64,000 bases of DNA, from the NCBI RefSeq assembly GCF_042663885.1, contig NZ_JBHSXV010000001.1. One strand, 5' to 3'. The notes under the pieces are model-generated. The model did not search any database. It worked only from the letters and a program-made list of their open reading frames with translations, and was not told the origin of the DNA. Positions 40,873 through 49,819 of this stretch are shown here, one piece after another. Both the position numbers and the translations under genes were made by a program. The stretch's first letter is position 1, and each line of letters begins with the position of its first letter. This DNA is from Aquipuribacter hungaricus (lineage in GTDB: Bacteria > Actinomycetota > Actinomycetes > Actinomycetales > JBBAYJ01).

Positions 40873-42093
40873 GTGACGGTGAGCATCGACTCCACCCTGA
40901 GCACGGTCCTCGTCGGCCGTCAGGGCATCCATGCGGCGGACGGCGGCCTGGTCGCCTTCGAGCTGCTCTTCCGGCAGATGCCCATCGACGTCCTGCAGAG
41001 CGAGGCGGACCACGAGGCCGCCACCGCCCAGGTGATCAGCGCGGTGTTCGGCGACTTCGGCGTGAGCGACATCGCCGGCTCGCGGCCGCTGTTCCTCAAC
41101 GTCACCCGGGCCTACCTGGTGGGCGACATCGCCCTGCCCGACCTGCCCGGGCAGGTCGTCGTGGAGGTCCTCGAGCACGTCCCGCTCGACGACGAGGTCC
41201 TCGCGGGCATCGTCGCCCTCAGGGCCGCGGGGTACCGCGTCGCCGCCGACGACTGGGACGGCACGCCGGAGCGCGACGCCCTCGTGCGGCTGGCCGACCT
41301 CGTGAAGATCGACCTGCCCCAGACCGGGCCCGAGAACCTCGTCGCCCTGGTCGCACGCGCCCGGGAGCTCCACCCCGGCATCCAGGTCGTCGTGGAGCGG
41401 ATCGAGGACGCCGCCGACGCGGCCCTCGCGGTCGCGGCCGGCGCGGACCTGCTGCAGGGCTACCACCTGGACCGCCCGCAGGTCGTCGCCACGTCGTCGA
41501 TGTCGCCGTCGGACGCGGTCTGCCTGCGCCTGCTGGGCGCGCTCGCCAGCGAGGCGGAGACCGCCGAGCTGGAGACCCTCGTGTCCTCCGACCCGGGGCT
41601 CGCCCTGCGCGTGCTGCGGATGGCCGGCAGCCCCGCCGGCGTGGGCCGGCCCGTGCGCTCGGTCCAGCAGGCCGTGGTGCTCCTCGGCCCCCGCAAGCTC
41701 AGCGCCTGGGTCGTGCTCATGGTGCTCGGCGGGGCCAAGCGGCTGCCGCACGAGCAGGTCGTCACCATGCTCACCCGCGCCGGCGCCTGCGCCCGCCTGG
41801 TCCCTCGCCAGCGCGACGTCGCCTACACCGCCGGCCTGCTGTCCGCGGTGTCGGAGGTGCTCGGCACCGACCCGGCCGAGACGCTGCGCTCCAGCGGGGT
41901 GGACCCGTCGATCGCCGCCGCAGTGCTCCACGGCGAGGGCCCGGTCGGCATGGCGCTGCGCGCGGTCGTCGGCCACGAGCGGGCCAACCCGGCCGTCGTC
42001 GTCGCCAACGGCTTCGTGCCGTTCGAGGTGTCCCACGTCTACCTCGACGCCCTGCGGGAGTCGCTGCGCACCGCCGCGTCGCTCACCGCGTGA
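40873..42093 (+). CDS. EAL-HDOD signalling protein inside chaperone locus
   Basis: A 406-residue protein of the YuxH type. The EAL domain (about 10-200) has GLVAFELLFRQM, LFLNVTRAYLVGD, VVVEVLEHV, YRVAADDWDG, LVKIDLPQ, VVVERIEDA and LLQGYHLDRPQ, retaining all usual EAL ligand residues. The HDOD domain (about 205-395) runs from SPSDAVCLRLLGALASEAET through LRVLRMAGSPAGVGRPVRSVQQAVVLLG to the C-terminus; it lacks the catalytic HD residues, as is normal for HDOD. It may read or break down c-di-GMP and bind a partner. Start is GTG 40873 (GTG 40879 also possible). Its position between grpE and dnaJ is unusual; dnaJ has its own promoter after it. Function in heat shock is only inferred. Confidence 0.88.
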   Translation: MTVSIDSTLSTVLVGRQGIHAADGGLVAFELLFRQMPIDVLQSEADHEAATAQVISAVFGDFGVSDIAGSRPLFLNVTRAYLVGDIALPDLPGQVVVEVLEHVPLDDEVLAGIVALRAAGYRVAADDWDGTPERDALVRLADLVKIDLPQTGPENLVALVARARELHPGIQVVVERIEDAADAALAVAAGADLLQGYHLDRPQVVATSSMSPSDAVCLRLLGALASEAETAELETLVSSDPGLALRVLRMAGSPAGVGRPVRSVQQAVVLLGPRKLSAWVVLMVLGGAKRLPHEQVVTMLTRAGACARLVPRQRDVAYTAGLLSAVSEVLGTDPAETLRSSGVDPSIAAAVLHGEGPVGMALRAVVGHERANPAVVVANGFVPFEVSHVYLDALRESLRTAASLTA

Positions 42094-42105
42094 CGCGCGC
42101 CAAAC

Positions 42106-42135
42106 TTGACACGACCCGACGCAACCTTGCACCAT
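42106..42135 (+). promoter_or_regulatory. Promoter for dnaJ-hspR
   Basis: TTGACA (42106-42111) is followed 18 bp later by CACCAT (42130-42135), the same -10 sequence as at the clpB promoter. No HAIR repeat is near, so dnaJ-hspR may have constitutive as well as read-through expression. Confidence 0.5.
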
Positions 42136-42145
42136 CGGGGTCACG

Positions 42146-43186
42146 ATGACTGGACAGGACTGGCTCGAGAAGGACTTCTACGGCGTGCTCGGCGTGCCGA
42201 AGACCGCCGACGCCGCGGCCGTGAAGAAGGCGTACCGCACGCTCGCCCGCACGCACCACCCCGACGCCAACGGCGGTGACGCGGCGTCGGAGAAGCGGTT
42301 CAAGGAGGTCGGCGAGGCCTACTCGGTGCTCTCGGACCCCGAGAAGCGCCAGCAGTACGACGCGGTCCGGGCGATGCGCTCCGGCGCGCGGTTCACCGCG
42401 GGCAGCGGCGGGCCGGGCGGCGCCGGCGGCGCAGGCTTCGAGGACATCTTCGGCGGCATGTTCGGCGCCGGGTCGCCCGGTGCCGGCCGCGGTCGCGCCC
42501 CCGGCGGCCAGCGCCGCAGCTCGGCCGGGTCGGCGGAGTTCGACGACCTGCTCGCCGACCTGCTCGGCCAGCAGGGCGGCGGCTTCTCCGGCGGCAGCAC
42601 CCGCGGCCCCGAGAAGGGCGGCGACCTCACGGCCACCGCCCGGGTCGGCTTCGCAGCCGCGCTGCGCGGCACCGAGGTGAGCGTCCCCGTGGTCGACCCG
42701 ACCGGCGGCACCCGCACCGTGCACGCGCGCCTGCCCGCCGGCGTCGCCGACGGCCAGAAGGTCCGGGTCCGCGGCAAGGGCTCGCGCGGCTCCGGCGGCC
42801 CGGGCGACGTCATCGTCACCGTCCGGGTCGAGGGCGACGACGTCTTCACGTGGGACGGCACGTCCCTCAGGGTCAGCGTCCCGGTGACCTTCGCCGAGGC
42901 GGCCCTGGGCGCCACGGTCGAGGTGCCCACCCTGGACGGGGTGGCCCGGCTCAAGGTGCCCGCGGGCACCCCGTCGGGCCGGACGTTCCGGCTCAAGGGC
43001 CGTGGCCCCGCCGTCCGGGGCGTGGCCTCCGACGTCCTCGCGACCGTCACGGTCGTCGTGCCGCAGAAGCTGTCCGACCGGGCCCGCGAGGCGGTCGAGA
43101 CCCTGCGCGACGCCGAGGGCGACGCCGACCCGCGCGCCGGCCTGCTCGCCGCGGCCGAGGCGTCGAGGGAGAAGGCGTCGTCGTGA
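42146..43186 (+). CDS. DnaJ-family co-chaperone without zinc finger (CbpA-like)
   Basis: A 346-residue Hsp40. The J-domain (residues 9-75) has DFYGVLGVPKTADAAAVKKAYRTLARTHHPDAN with the essential HPD, then a Gly/Phe-rich region (about 85-150, GAGFEDIFGGMFGAG). The four CxxCxGxG zinc repeats of classical DnaJ are absent; the two C-terminal beta domains start directly at GGDLTATARVGFAAALRGTEVSVPV, (in part) and include PAGVADGQKVRVRGKGSRG and PAGTPSGRTFRLKGRG. It stimulates DnaK ATPase and delivers substrates. The last four bases overlap the start of hspR (GTGA). A classical zinc-finger DnaJ may exist elsewhere. Confidence 0.95.
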   Translation: MTGQDWLEKDFYGVLGVPKTADAAAVKKAYRTLARTHHPDANGGDAASEKRFKEVGEAYSVLSDPEKRQQYDAVRAMRSGARFTAGSGGPGGAGGAGFEDIFGGMFGAGSPGAGRGRAPGGQRRSSAGSAEFDDLLADLLGQQGGGFSGGSTRGPEKGGDLTATARVGFAAALRGTEVSVPVVDPTGGTRTVHARLPAGVADGQKVRVRGKGSRGSGGPGDVIVTVRVEGDDVFTWDGTSLRVSVPVTFAEAALGATVEVPTLDGVARLKVPAGTPSGRTFRLKGRGPAVRGVASDVLATVTVVVPQKLSDRAREAVETLRDAEGDADPRAGLLAAAEASREKASS

Positions 43187-43608
43187 CCGAGCCCCCGCTG
43201 CAGCGCGCCTACGTCATCTCCGTGGCCGCGGAGCTCGCGGGCATGCACCCGCAGACGCTGCGGCAGTACGACCGCGAGGGCCTGGTCACGCCCACCCGGA
43301 CCCGGGGCGGGGGGCGGCGCTACACCGACGAGGACATCGAGCGGCTGCGCGAGGTGCAGCGCCTGTCCCAGGAGGAGGGCGTCAACCTGGCCGGCATCCG
43401 TCGCATCCTCGAGCTGGAGGAGGAGACCCGCCAGCTGCGCGGGCAGGTCGACGACCTGCGCGACGACCTGCGCCGGACCCGTGCCGCCGCCGACCGCGTG
43501 TTCGCCGCGGGCCCCGGCGGGATCGTCGCGCTCGCCAAGGGCCGCCGGCCGCAGCGCCGGCCGGTCTCCACCGCCCTCGTGGTCTGGCGGCCCGGCTCCC
43601 GCGACTGA
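43183..43608 (+). CDS. hspR: Heat-shock repressor HspR (MerR family)
   Basis: A 141-residue MerR-type repressor of the dnaK and clpB units. The winged helix-turn-helix is YVISVAAELAGMHPQTLRQYDREGLVTP then TRTRGGGRRYTDEDIERLREVQRL, (segments), followed by the coiled coil dimerisation helix (EEGVNLAGIRRILELEEETRQLRGQ) and a hydrophobic tail ending STALVVWRPGSRD, the typical HspR end. No cysteine sensor is present, in keeping with DnaK-mediated control. GTG start overlapping dnaJ. It should bind the HAIR elements at 38212-38232 and 44563-44583. Confidence 0.96.
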   Translation: MTEPPLQRAYVISVAAELAGMHPQTLRQYDREGLVTPTRTRGGGRRYTDEDIERLREVQRLSQEEGVNLAGIRRILELEEETRQLRGQVDDLRDDLRRTRAAADRVFAAGPGGIVALAKGRRPQRRPVSTALVVWRPGSRD

Positions 43609-43652
43609 GCCGCCCGTCGTCCGTCCGCCCGAGGCTCGGGACCGAGCCCGGC

Positions 43653-44477
43653 TCAGACCAGGTCGAGCAGCTCCGCGACGGACCCCCGCACCAAGCTCGG
43701 CCGGTAGGGGAACGCGTCGACCTCGTCGGCCTGCGTGACGCCGCTGAGCACCAGGACGGTGCGCAGGCCCGCCTCCATGCCGGAGATGACGTCGGTGTCC
43801 ATCCGGTCCCCGACCATCGTCGTGGTCTCCGAGTGCGCGCCGATCATGTTCATCGCGTACCGGAACATCATGGGGTTGGGCTTGCCGATGACGTACGGCC
43901 GGCGACGTGTGGCGGTGGCGATGAGCTCGGCCACCGCGCCGCACGCCGGCAGCGGGCCCTCCGGCGACGGGCCGGTCGGGTCGGGGTTGGTCGCGATGAA
44001 GCGGGCGCCCGCACCGACGAGCCGGATCGCCTTGGTGATCGCCTCGAAGGAGTACGTGCGGGTCTCGCCGAGGACGACGTAGTCCGGGTCGGTGTCGGTG
44101 AGCACGAAGCCGGCGTCGTGCAGGGCCGACGTGAGGCCTGCCTCGCCGACGACGTACGCCGAGCCGCCGGGCCGCTGGTCGGCGAGGAACGTCGCCGTCG
44201 CCAGGGCCGAGGTCCAGATCTCGTCCTCGAGGATGTGCAGCCCCATGGACTGCAGCCGCGCCGCCAGGTCGCGCGCGGTCCAGATCGAGTTGTTCGTCAG
44301 CACGAGGAACGGGCGCCCGGCGGCGCGGAGCGCGGCCACGAAGGCGTCCGCGCCCGGGATCGGCCGGCCCTCGCTGACCAGCACGCCGTCCATGTCGGTG
44401 AGCCAGGCCCGCGACCGGAAGCCGTCGGTGTCCGCGGCCTCGACGGGGTGGCGGGGGTCGGGCTGCTCCGTGGCCAT
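43653..44477 (-). CDS. HAD-superfamily phosphatase, NagD-like
   Basis: A 274-residue HAD hydrolase of the NagD/pNPPase (subfamily IIA) type. Motif I is TDMDGVLV with the nucleophilic and acid Asp; motif II is LTNNS; motif III Lys is in GKPNPMMFRYAMNMIG; motif IV is MVGDRMDTDVISGMEAGL. The cap domain lies between motifs II and III (SALHDAGFVLTDTDPDYVVLGE). It dephosphorylates small phosphates such as sugar phosphates or nucleotides; the exact substrate is unknown. ATG 44477. It is divergent from clpB and convergent with hspR. Confidence 0.9.
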   Translation of the reverse strand: MATEQPDPRHPVEAADTDGFRSRAWLTDMDGVLVSEGRPIPGADAFVAALRAAGRPFLVLTNNSIWTARDLAARLQSMGLHILEDEIWTSALATATFLADQRPGGSAYVVGEAGLTSALHDAGFVLTDTDPDYVVLGETRTYSFEAITKAIRLVGAGARFIATNPDPTGPSPEGPLPACGAVAELIATATRRRPYVIGKPNPMMFRYAMNMIGAHSETTTMVGDRMDTDVISGMEAGLRTVLVLSGVTQADEVDAFPYRPSLVRGSVAELLDLV

Positions 44478-44535
44478 GGACCGAGGGTAGGCGCCGGGGC
44501 CCCGGCCGCCCCGTCCGCGCGACGCACCCGGAGAG

Positions 44536-44564
44536 TTGACAACGACGGGCTCAACTCTCACCAT
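44536..44564 (+). promoter_or_regulatory. clpB promoter
   Basis: TTGACA (44536-44541) and CACCAT (44559-44564) are separated by 17 bp. The HAIR element starts inside the -10 box and covers the predicted transcription start near 44571. Confidence 0.6.
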
Positions 44565-44583
44565 TGAGCCAGACCGGCTCAAG
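44563..44583. promoter_or_regulatory. HAIR site upstream of clpB
   Basis: ATTGAGC-N7-GCTCAAG, one mismatch from a perfect HAIR. A third half-site GGCTCAA (44548-44554) faces its left arm at 9-bp distance. HspR binding here would overlap the -10 and start region and repress clpB. Confidence 0.88.
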
Positions 44584-44600
44584 CTCTCAGGAAGGGTCTC

Positions 44601-47198
44601 GTGGACCTCTCGCTCACCACCCGCAGCCAGGAGGCGCTGTCCTCCGCCGTCCGTCGTGCCAGCGCGGCGGGCAACCCGTTCGTCGAGCCCGCGCACCTGC
44701 TGCTGGCCCTGCTGACCGCCCCCACCGGCGTGGTGCCCGGCCTGCTCGAGGCCGTCGGCGCCGTGCCCGAGGAGCTGCGCGGCCGCGCCGACGTCCTGGT
44801 CCGGGCGCTGCCGAGCGCGTCCGGCAGCTCGGTCGCCGAGCCCCGGGTGTCCCGCCAGACCCACGCCACCCTGTCCGCGGCCGGCGACGAGGCGCGCGCC
44901 CTCGAGGACGCGTTCGTCTCCACCGAGCACCTGCTCCTCGGGCTCGCCGCCGACACCGGCAGCGCGGGCCAGGCGCTCCGGGCCGCCGGGGTCACCCGTG
45001 ACGGCCTGCTCGCAGCCCTGCCCGGCGTCCGCGGCAGCGGCAAGGTCACCTCCGCCGACCCCGAGGCGACGCAGGAGGCGCTGCAGAAGTACGGCCGCGA
45101 CCTCACCGCCGACGCCCGCGAGGGCCGCCTCGACCCCGTCATCGGCCGCGACGCCGAGATCCGCCGCGTGGTGCAGGTGCTGAGCCGCCGCACCAAGAAC
45201 AACCCCGTCCTCATCGGCGAGCCCGGCGTCGGCAAGACCGCGGTCGTCGAGGGCCTCGCCCAGCGGATCGTGTCCGGCGACGTGCCGGAGTCCCTGCGCG
45301 ACAAGCGCCTGGTGTCGCTCGACCTGGGCGCGATGGTCGCCGGGGCCAAGTACCGCGGCGAGTTCGAGGAGCGGCTCAAGGCCGTGCTCGCGGACATCGA
45401 GGCGGCGCAGGGGCAGGTCGTCACCTTCATCGACGAGCTGCACACCGTCGTCGGCGCCGGTGCGGCCGAGGGGTCGATGGACGCCTCCAACATGCTCAAG
45501 CCGCTGCTGGCCCGCGGGGCACTGCGCCTGGTCGGGGCCACCACGCTCGACGAGTACCGCCAGCAGATCGAGAAGGACGCCGCGCTCGAGCGCCGCTTCC
45601 AGCAGGTCTTCGTCGGCGAGCCCGGTCCCGAGGACACCATCGCCATCCTGCGCGGGCTCAAGGAGCGGTACGAGGCGCACCACAAGGTGATCATCAGCGA
45701 CGGCGCCCTGGTCGCCGCGGCGACCCTGTCGCACCGCTACATCCCCGCGCGCAAGCTGCCCGACAAGGCCATCGACCTCATCGACGAGGCCGCCTCGCGG
45801 CTGCGCATGGAGATCGACTCCTCGCCGGTGGAGATCGACGAGCTCCGCCGCCAGGTCGACCGGATGCGGATGGAGGAGATGGCGCTGTCCCGCGAGGACG
45901 ACGCCGCCTCGGCCGAGCGCCTGGAGCGGCTGCGCACCGAGCTGGGCGACGCCACCGAGCGGCTGCGCGGCCTGCAGCTGCGCTGGGACGCCGAGAAGGG
46001 CTCCCTCAACGCGGTCGGCGACCTCACCGTCCGGCTGGAGGAGCTGCGGGCGCAGGCCGAGCGGGCCCAGCGCGACAACGACCTGGAGACCGCGAGCCGG
46101 CTGCTGTACGGCGAGATCCCCGAGGCCGAGAAGCAGCTGGCCTCGCTCGAGTCGGGCCGCCCTGCCGTCGCCGACGCCGACCGCATGGTCAACGAGCAGG
46201 TGGGCGCCGACGACATCGCCGAGGTGGTCGCGGCCTGGACGGGCATCCCCGTCGGCCGCCTGCTCGAGGGCGAGACCGAGAAGCTCCTGCACATGGAGCA
46301 GGTGCTCGGGCAGCGCCTGGTCGGCCAGGACGAGGCCGTGCGCGCGGTGTCCGACGCCGTGCGCCGCTCCCGGGCCGGCATCTCCGACCCCGACCGCCCC
46401 ACCGGCTCGTTCCTGTTCCTCGGTCCCACGGGCGTGGGCAAGACCGAGCTGGCCAAGTCGCTCGCGGACTTCCTGTTCGACGACGAGCGCGCCATGGTCC
46501 GCATCGACATGAGCGAGTACGGCGAGCGGCACTCGGTCGCCCGCCTGGTCGGGGCGCCCCCCGGCTACGTCGGCTACGAGTCCGGCGGTCAGCCCACGGA
46601 GGCGGTGCGGCGCCGGCCGTACTCGGTCGTCCTGCTCGACGAGGTGGAGAAGGCGCACCCCGAGGTGTTCGACGTCCTGCTCCAGGTGCTCGACGACGGA
46701 CGGCTCACCGACGGGCAGGGGCGGACGGTCGACTTCCGCAACGTCATCCTCGTGCTCACCTCCAACCTGGGGTCGGCGGCCCTGATGGACACCTCGGCCT
46801 CCTCGGCCGACCGGCGCGCCATGGTCATGGACGCCGTCCGGCACGCGTTCCGCCCGGAGTTCGTCAACCGCCTCGACGAGATCGTCGTGTTCGAGCCGCT
46901 GAGCATCGAGCAGCTGGGCAGCATCGTCGAGCTGCACGTCCGGATGCTCGCCGCGCGGCTGGCCGAGCGGCGCCTCGTCCTGGACGTCACCGACGCGGCC
47001 AAGGAGTGGCTGGCGCTCACCGGCTACGACCCGGCCTTCGGCGCGCGGCCGCTGCGCCGCCTCGTCCAGCGCGAGATCGGCGACCGGCTGGCCCGGGAGC
47101 TGCTGTCGGGCGGGGTCGTCGACGGCGACACCGTGCGGGTCGACGTCGACGAGGCGCGCACCGGCCTCGTCGTGGGGCCGGTGGTGCTCGCCGCCTGA
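44601..47198 (+). CDS. clpB: Disaggregase ClpB (Hsp100)
   Basis: An 865-residue AAA+ protein that pulls apart protein aggregates with DnaK. It has the N-domain (residues 1-140; LTTRSQEALSSAVRRA), NBD1 with Walker A GEPGVGKTAVVEGLAQRI and Walker B TFIDELHTVVGAG, the coiled-coil middle domain (about 400-525; RRQVDRMRMEEMALSRE), NBD2 with GPTGVGKTELAKSLADFLF and VVLLDEVEKAHPEVFD, and C-terminal domain ending in VVGPVVLAA. No ClpP-binding IGF loop is seen, consistent with a disaggregase. GTG start with GGAAGGG. Preceded by promoter and HAIR site; monocistronic. Confidence 0.98.
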   Translation: MDLSLTTRSQEALSSAVRRASAAGNPFVEPAHLLLALLTAPTGVVPGLLEAVGAVPEELRGRADVLVRALPSASGSSVAEPRVSRQTHATLSAAGDEARALEDAFVSTEHLLLGLAADTGSAGQALRAAGVTRDGLLAALPGVRGSGKVTSADPEATQEALQKYGRDLTADAREGRLDPVIGRDAEIRRVVQVLSRRTKNNPVLIGEPGVGKTAVVEGLAQRIVSGDVPESLRDKRLVSLDLGAMVAGAKYRGEFEERLKAVLADIEAAQGQVVTFIDELHTVVGAGAAEGSMDASNMLKPLLARGALRLVGATTLDEYRQQIEKDAALERRFQQVFVGEPGPEDTIAILRGLKERYEAHHKVIISDGALVAAATLSHRYIPARKLPDKAIDLIDEAASRLRMEIDSSPVEIDELRRQVDRMRMEEMALSREDDAASAERLERLRTELGDATERLRGLQLRWDAEKGSLNAVGDLTVRLEELRAQAERAQRDNDLETASRLLYGEIPEAEKQLASLESGRPAVADADRMVNEQVGADDIAEVVAAWTGIPVGRLLEGETEKLLHMEQVLGQRLVGQDEAVRAVSDAVRRSRAGISDPDRPTGSFLFLGPTGVGKTELAKSLADFLFDDERAMVRIDMSEYGERHSVARLVGAPPGYVGYESGGQPTEAVRRRPYSVVLLDEVEKAHPEVFDVLLQVLDDGRLTDGQGRTVDFRNVILVLTSNLGSAALMDTSASSADRRAMVMDAVRHAFRPEFVNRLDEIVVFEPLSIEQLGSIVELHVRMLAARLAERRLVLDVTDAAKEWLALTGYDPAFGARPLRRLVQREIGDRLARELLSGGVVDGDTVRVDVDEARTGLVVGPVVLAA

Positions 47199-47237
47199 CG
47201 GGCCCGCCGTCCGGTCGCAGCCCTGGCGCGCTCCCCG

Positions 47238-48089
47238 TCAGGGCAGGAGCGGCGCCTCGAGCGGGCCGTCCAGGTGGTAGACCAGGCAGTGGACCTCCCG
47301 GTCGGCGTACAGCAGCCAGGACTCCTTGGTCGGGGTGAAGGTCCAGTAGTCGAGCCCGCCGTCGGGGACGACGCCGGCGGCCTCGAACACCGCGGCGGTC
47401 GCCCTCTGGCAGGCGTCGAACGCGTCCTCCTCGACCGTCGCGTCCCCCGGCCAGGAGTCCCCCTCGAGCTGGAGCTCGGCGACGACCTCCCCGTCGTGGG
47501 GGACGTCGCAGGGGAGGGTGGCGATCTCGTAGAACTCCTCGGTCTCCGGGTCGTCGAAGCAGTCGCCCAGCGCGAGCTCGTCCGTCGTCTTCATCACCGG
47601 ACCGCCGTCCACGGGCTCTTGGGAGGGGGCTGCCACGGGGTCGTCCGCCACGGGGTCGTCTCCCGCGGTGCCGGCGGCGTCCTCGCCCGTGTCCTCGCCC
47701 AGGTCTGCGCCGGTGCCGTCGGCCGCGACCGGGTCGGTGCCCCCGGCGGGCGCCGCGGCGGCCTCCTCGGTCTCGGCGCCGGACCAGCCCTCCTGCAGCC
47801 CGTCGACGACCGCCGGACCGACGGCGGCGACCAGCAGGGCCTGCCCGGCCAGGACGACGGCGGACACGACGAGACCGGCGACGGCCAGGCCCCGTCCTCG
47901 CCGCCGCCCTCCCGCGGTGCGGACCAGGCCGACGACGCCGGCGACCAGGCCGACGACCGTGAGCCCGACCACCCCGCAGACCAGCGCGACCACCGACCAG
48001 GCGTCGAGCGGTCGCGGTGCGGGGACGGCGTCGGGGGCGCCGGCCGGGGACCAGGAGGGCGGCGGCGGGTAGTCGAACGAGGTGCTCAC
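47238..48089 (-). CDS. DUF4190 / septum-formation-like membrane protein
   Basis: A 283-residue protein with a Pro-rich N-terminus (DYPPPPSWSPAGAP), two membrane helices of the DUF4190 type (WSVVALVCGVVGLTVVGLVAGVVGLVRT and GLAVAGLVVSAVVLAGQALL, in parts), a low-complexity acidic/Gly linker and an extracellular Cys-containing domain like Septum_form: ELALGDCFDDPETEEFYEIATLPCDVPHDGEVVAE (key residues GDCF, PC, HDGEV) and FDACQRATAAVF. The two to four cysteines should form disulfides outside. It may work at the division septum or cell envelope; the direct role is not known. GTG start. Confidence 0.82.
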   Translation of the reverse strand: MSTSFDYPPPPSWSPAGAPDAVPAPRPLDAWSVVALVCGVVGLTVVGLVAGVVGLVRTAGGRRRGRGLAVAGLVVSAVVLAGQALLVAAVGPAVVDGLQEGWSGAETEEAAAAPAGGTDPVAADGTGADLGEDTGEDAAGTAGDDPVADDPVAAPSQEPVDGGPVMKTTDELALGDCFDDPETEEFYEIATLPCDVPHDGEVVAELQLEGDSWPGDATVEEDAFDACQRATAAVFEAAGVVPDGGLDYWTFTPTKESWLLYADREVHCLVYHLDGPLEAPLLP

Positions 48090-48134
48090 CGCAGCAGCGT
48101 CGCAGCGGCCGGTCCGCGCCCGCCGGCGTCCGCG

Positions 48135-48160
48135 GTTTGACCACCCGGACGGAGGGGTAC
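48135..48160 (+). promoter_or_regulatory. Candidate stress-sigma promoter for sugar MFS gene (GTTT-N16-GGGTAC)
   Basis: GTTT (48135-48138) and GGGTAC (48155-48160) are separated by 16 bp, identical in layout to the site before the DUF6458 gene. Predicted start is near 48167, leaving a leader of about 55 nt that contains AAGGGG before the ATG. Confidence 0.55.
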
Positions 48161-48220
48161 CCCCCGCGGCACGGACCGGTACGACCGGCGCCACCGCCGG
48201 CACGCGACGAAGGGGTCGGC

Positions 48221-49813
48221 ATGGCGCACGAGGGCAGCAGCAGCGCAGGGGGCGGGGCGGGCAGCACGGGGTCCTCGCGCGGGGACGGCCGCGGGGGCGA
48301 CGGGCTCGACCGCGACGGGCGGGACCATGACGACCAGGGCCTCGACGGTGGCGGCCGGGACGACGACCAGGCCGTCGGCGGGCGGAGCCACGCCGCCAAC
48401 GCCATCCTCATCTCCGTCGTCGCCGCCATCGGCGGCTTCCTGTTCGGGTTCGACACCGCGGTCATCAACGGCGCCGTCGACGCCCTCGCCGGGGAGTTCG
48501 AGCTCAGCGCCGGTCTGACCGGCTTCGCCGTCTCGTGCGCGCTGCTCGGCTGCGTCGTCGGGGCCTGGTTCGCCGGCTCGGCCGCCGACCGCTTCGGGCG
48601 CCCGCGCGTCATGGTCGCCGCCGCCGTCCTGTTCACCGCCAGCGCGATCGGCTCCGGCCTCGCGTTCGGCGTCTGGGACCTCATCTTCTGGCGCGTCGTC
48701 GGCGGCCTCGGCGTCGGCGTCGCCTCCGTCATCGCCCCCGCCTACATCGCGGAGATCGCCCCCGCCGCCATCCGCGGTCGGCTCGGCTCGCTCCAGCAGC
48801 TGGCGATCGTCACCGGCATCTTCCTCGCCCTGCTGTCCGACGCCTTCCTGGCCGGCCAGGCGGGCGGCGCGTCGGAGGACCTCTGGCTCGGCCTCGCGGC
48901 CTGGCGCTGGATGTTCATCGCGGGCATCGTCCCGGCCGTCCTCTACGGCGTCCTCGCCCTCACCATCCCCGAGTCGCCCCGCTTCCTCGTCGCACGCGGA
49001 GAGGACACCCGCGCCCGCGACGTGCTGCTGCGCCTCATGAGCGGCAGGGCCGCCAGGGAGCGCATCACCGCGATCAAGAAGTCGATGGAGGGCGAGCACC
49101 TCGTCGGCCTGGCCAACCTCAAGGGGCCGCGACTCGGTCTGCGGCCCATCGTCTGGGTCGGCATCCTGCTGTCGCTGTTCCAGCAGCTCGTCGGGATCAA
49201 CGTCATCTTCTACTACTCCACGACGCTGTGGCGCTCGGTCGGGTTCGAGGAGAGCGACGCGCTCACCATCACCGTCATCACGTCGGTCACCAACGTCGTC
49301 GTCACCGTCATCGCCATCCTGCTCGTCGACCGCGTCGGCCGCCGCCCGCTCCTGCTCACCGGGTCGGCGATGATGACGCTGTCGCTGGGAGCGATGGCGC
49401 TGAGCTTCACCCAGTCCACCGGCAGCGGCGACGACGTCAGCCTCGGCGCCCCCTGGTCGACGATCGCCCTGGTCGCCGCCAACGTCTTCGTCGTCGGGTT
49501 CGGTGTCTCGTGGGGCCCGGTCGTCTGGGTCCTGCTCGGCGAGATGTTCCCCAACGCGCTGCGGGCACCGGCCCTCGCCGTCGCCGCGGCCGCGCAGTGG
49601 GTCGCCAACTTCGCGGTCAGCACGACGTTCCCCTGGATGTCGCAGAACCTCGGCCTGTCCGTCACCTACGGCGGCTACGCGGTCTTCGCGCTGCTCAGCG
49701 GGCTCTTCGTCCTCACGCAGGTGCAGGAGACCAAGGGCCGCGAGCTCGAGGACATGACCGGGGCGACCGGGCGGGACCGCGGCGCCGACCGGCAGCCCGC
49801 GACCACCGGCTGA
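48221..49813 (+). CDS. Sugar porter, MFS superfamily
   Basis: A 530-residue symporter of the sugar porter family with 12 helices. An extra 55-residue, Gly/Asp-rich cytoplasmic N-terminus (GGDGLDRDGRDHDDQGLDGG) precedes helix 1 (GGFLFGFDTAVINGAVDAL). Family motifs are GSAADRFGRPRVMV, AEIAPAAIRGRLGSLQQL, PESPRFLVARG, FQQLVGINVIFYYS, LLVDRVGRRPLLL and QETKGRELEDM. It imports a hexose or pentose probably with H+. Start ATG 48221 has AAGGGG upstream. A GTTT-N16-GGGTAC promoter implies control by a general-stress sigma factor, uncommon for a sugar carrier. A hairpin terminator follows the stop. Confidence 0.93.
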   Translation: MAHEGSSSAGGGAGSTGSSRGDGRGGDGLDRDGRDHDDQGLDGGGRDDDQAVGGRSHAANAILISVVAAIGGFLFGFDTAVINGAVDALAGEFELSAGLTGFAVSCALLGCVVGAWFAGSAADRFGRPRVMVAAAVLFTASAIGSGLAFGVWDLIFWRVVGGLGVGVASVIAPAYIAEIAPAAIRGRLGSLQQLAIVTGIFLALLSDAFLAGQAGGASEDLWLGLAAWRWMFIAGIVPAVLYGVLALTIPESPRFLVARGEDTRARDVLLRLMSGRAARERITAIKKSMEGEHLVGLANLKGPRLGLRPIVWVGILLSLFQQLVGINVIFYYSTTLWRSVGFEESDALTITVITSVTNVVVTVIAILLVDRVGRRPLLLTGSAMMTLSLGAMALSFTQSTGSGDDVSLGAPWSTIALVAANVFVVGFGVSWGPVVWVLLGEMFPNALRAPALAVAAAAQWVANFAVSTTFPWMSQNLGLSVTYGGYAVFALLSGLFVLTQVQETKGRELEDMTGATGRDRGADRQPATTG

Positions 49814-49819
49814 CAGGGG

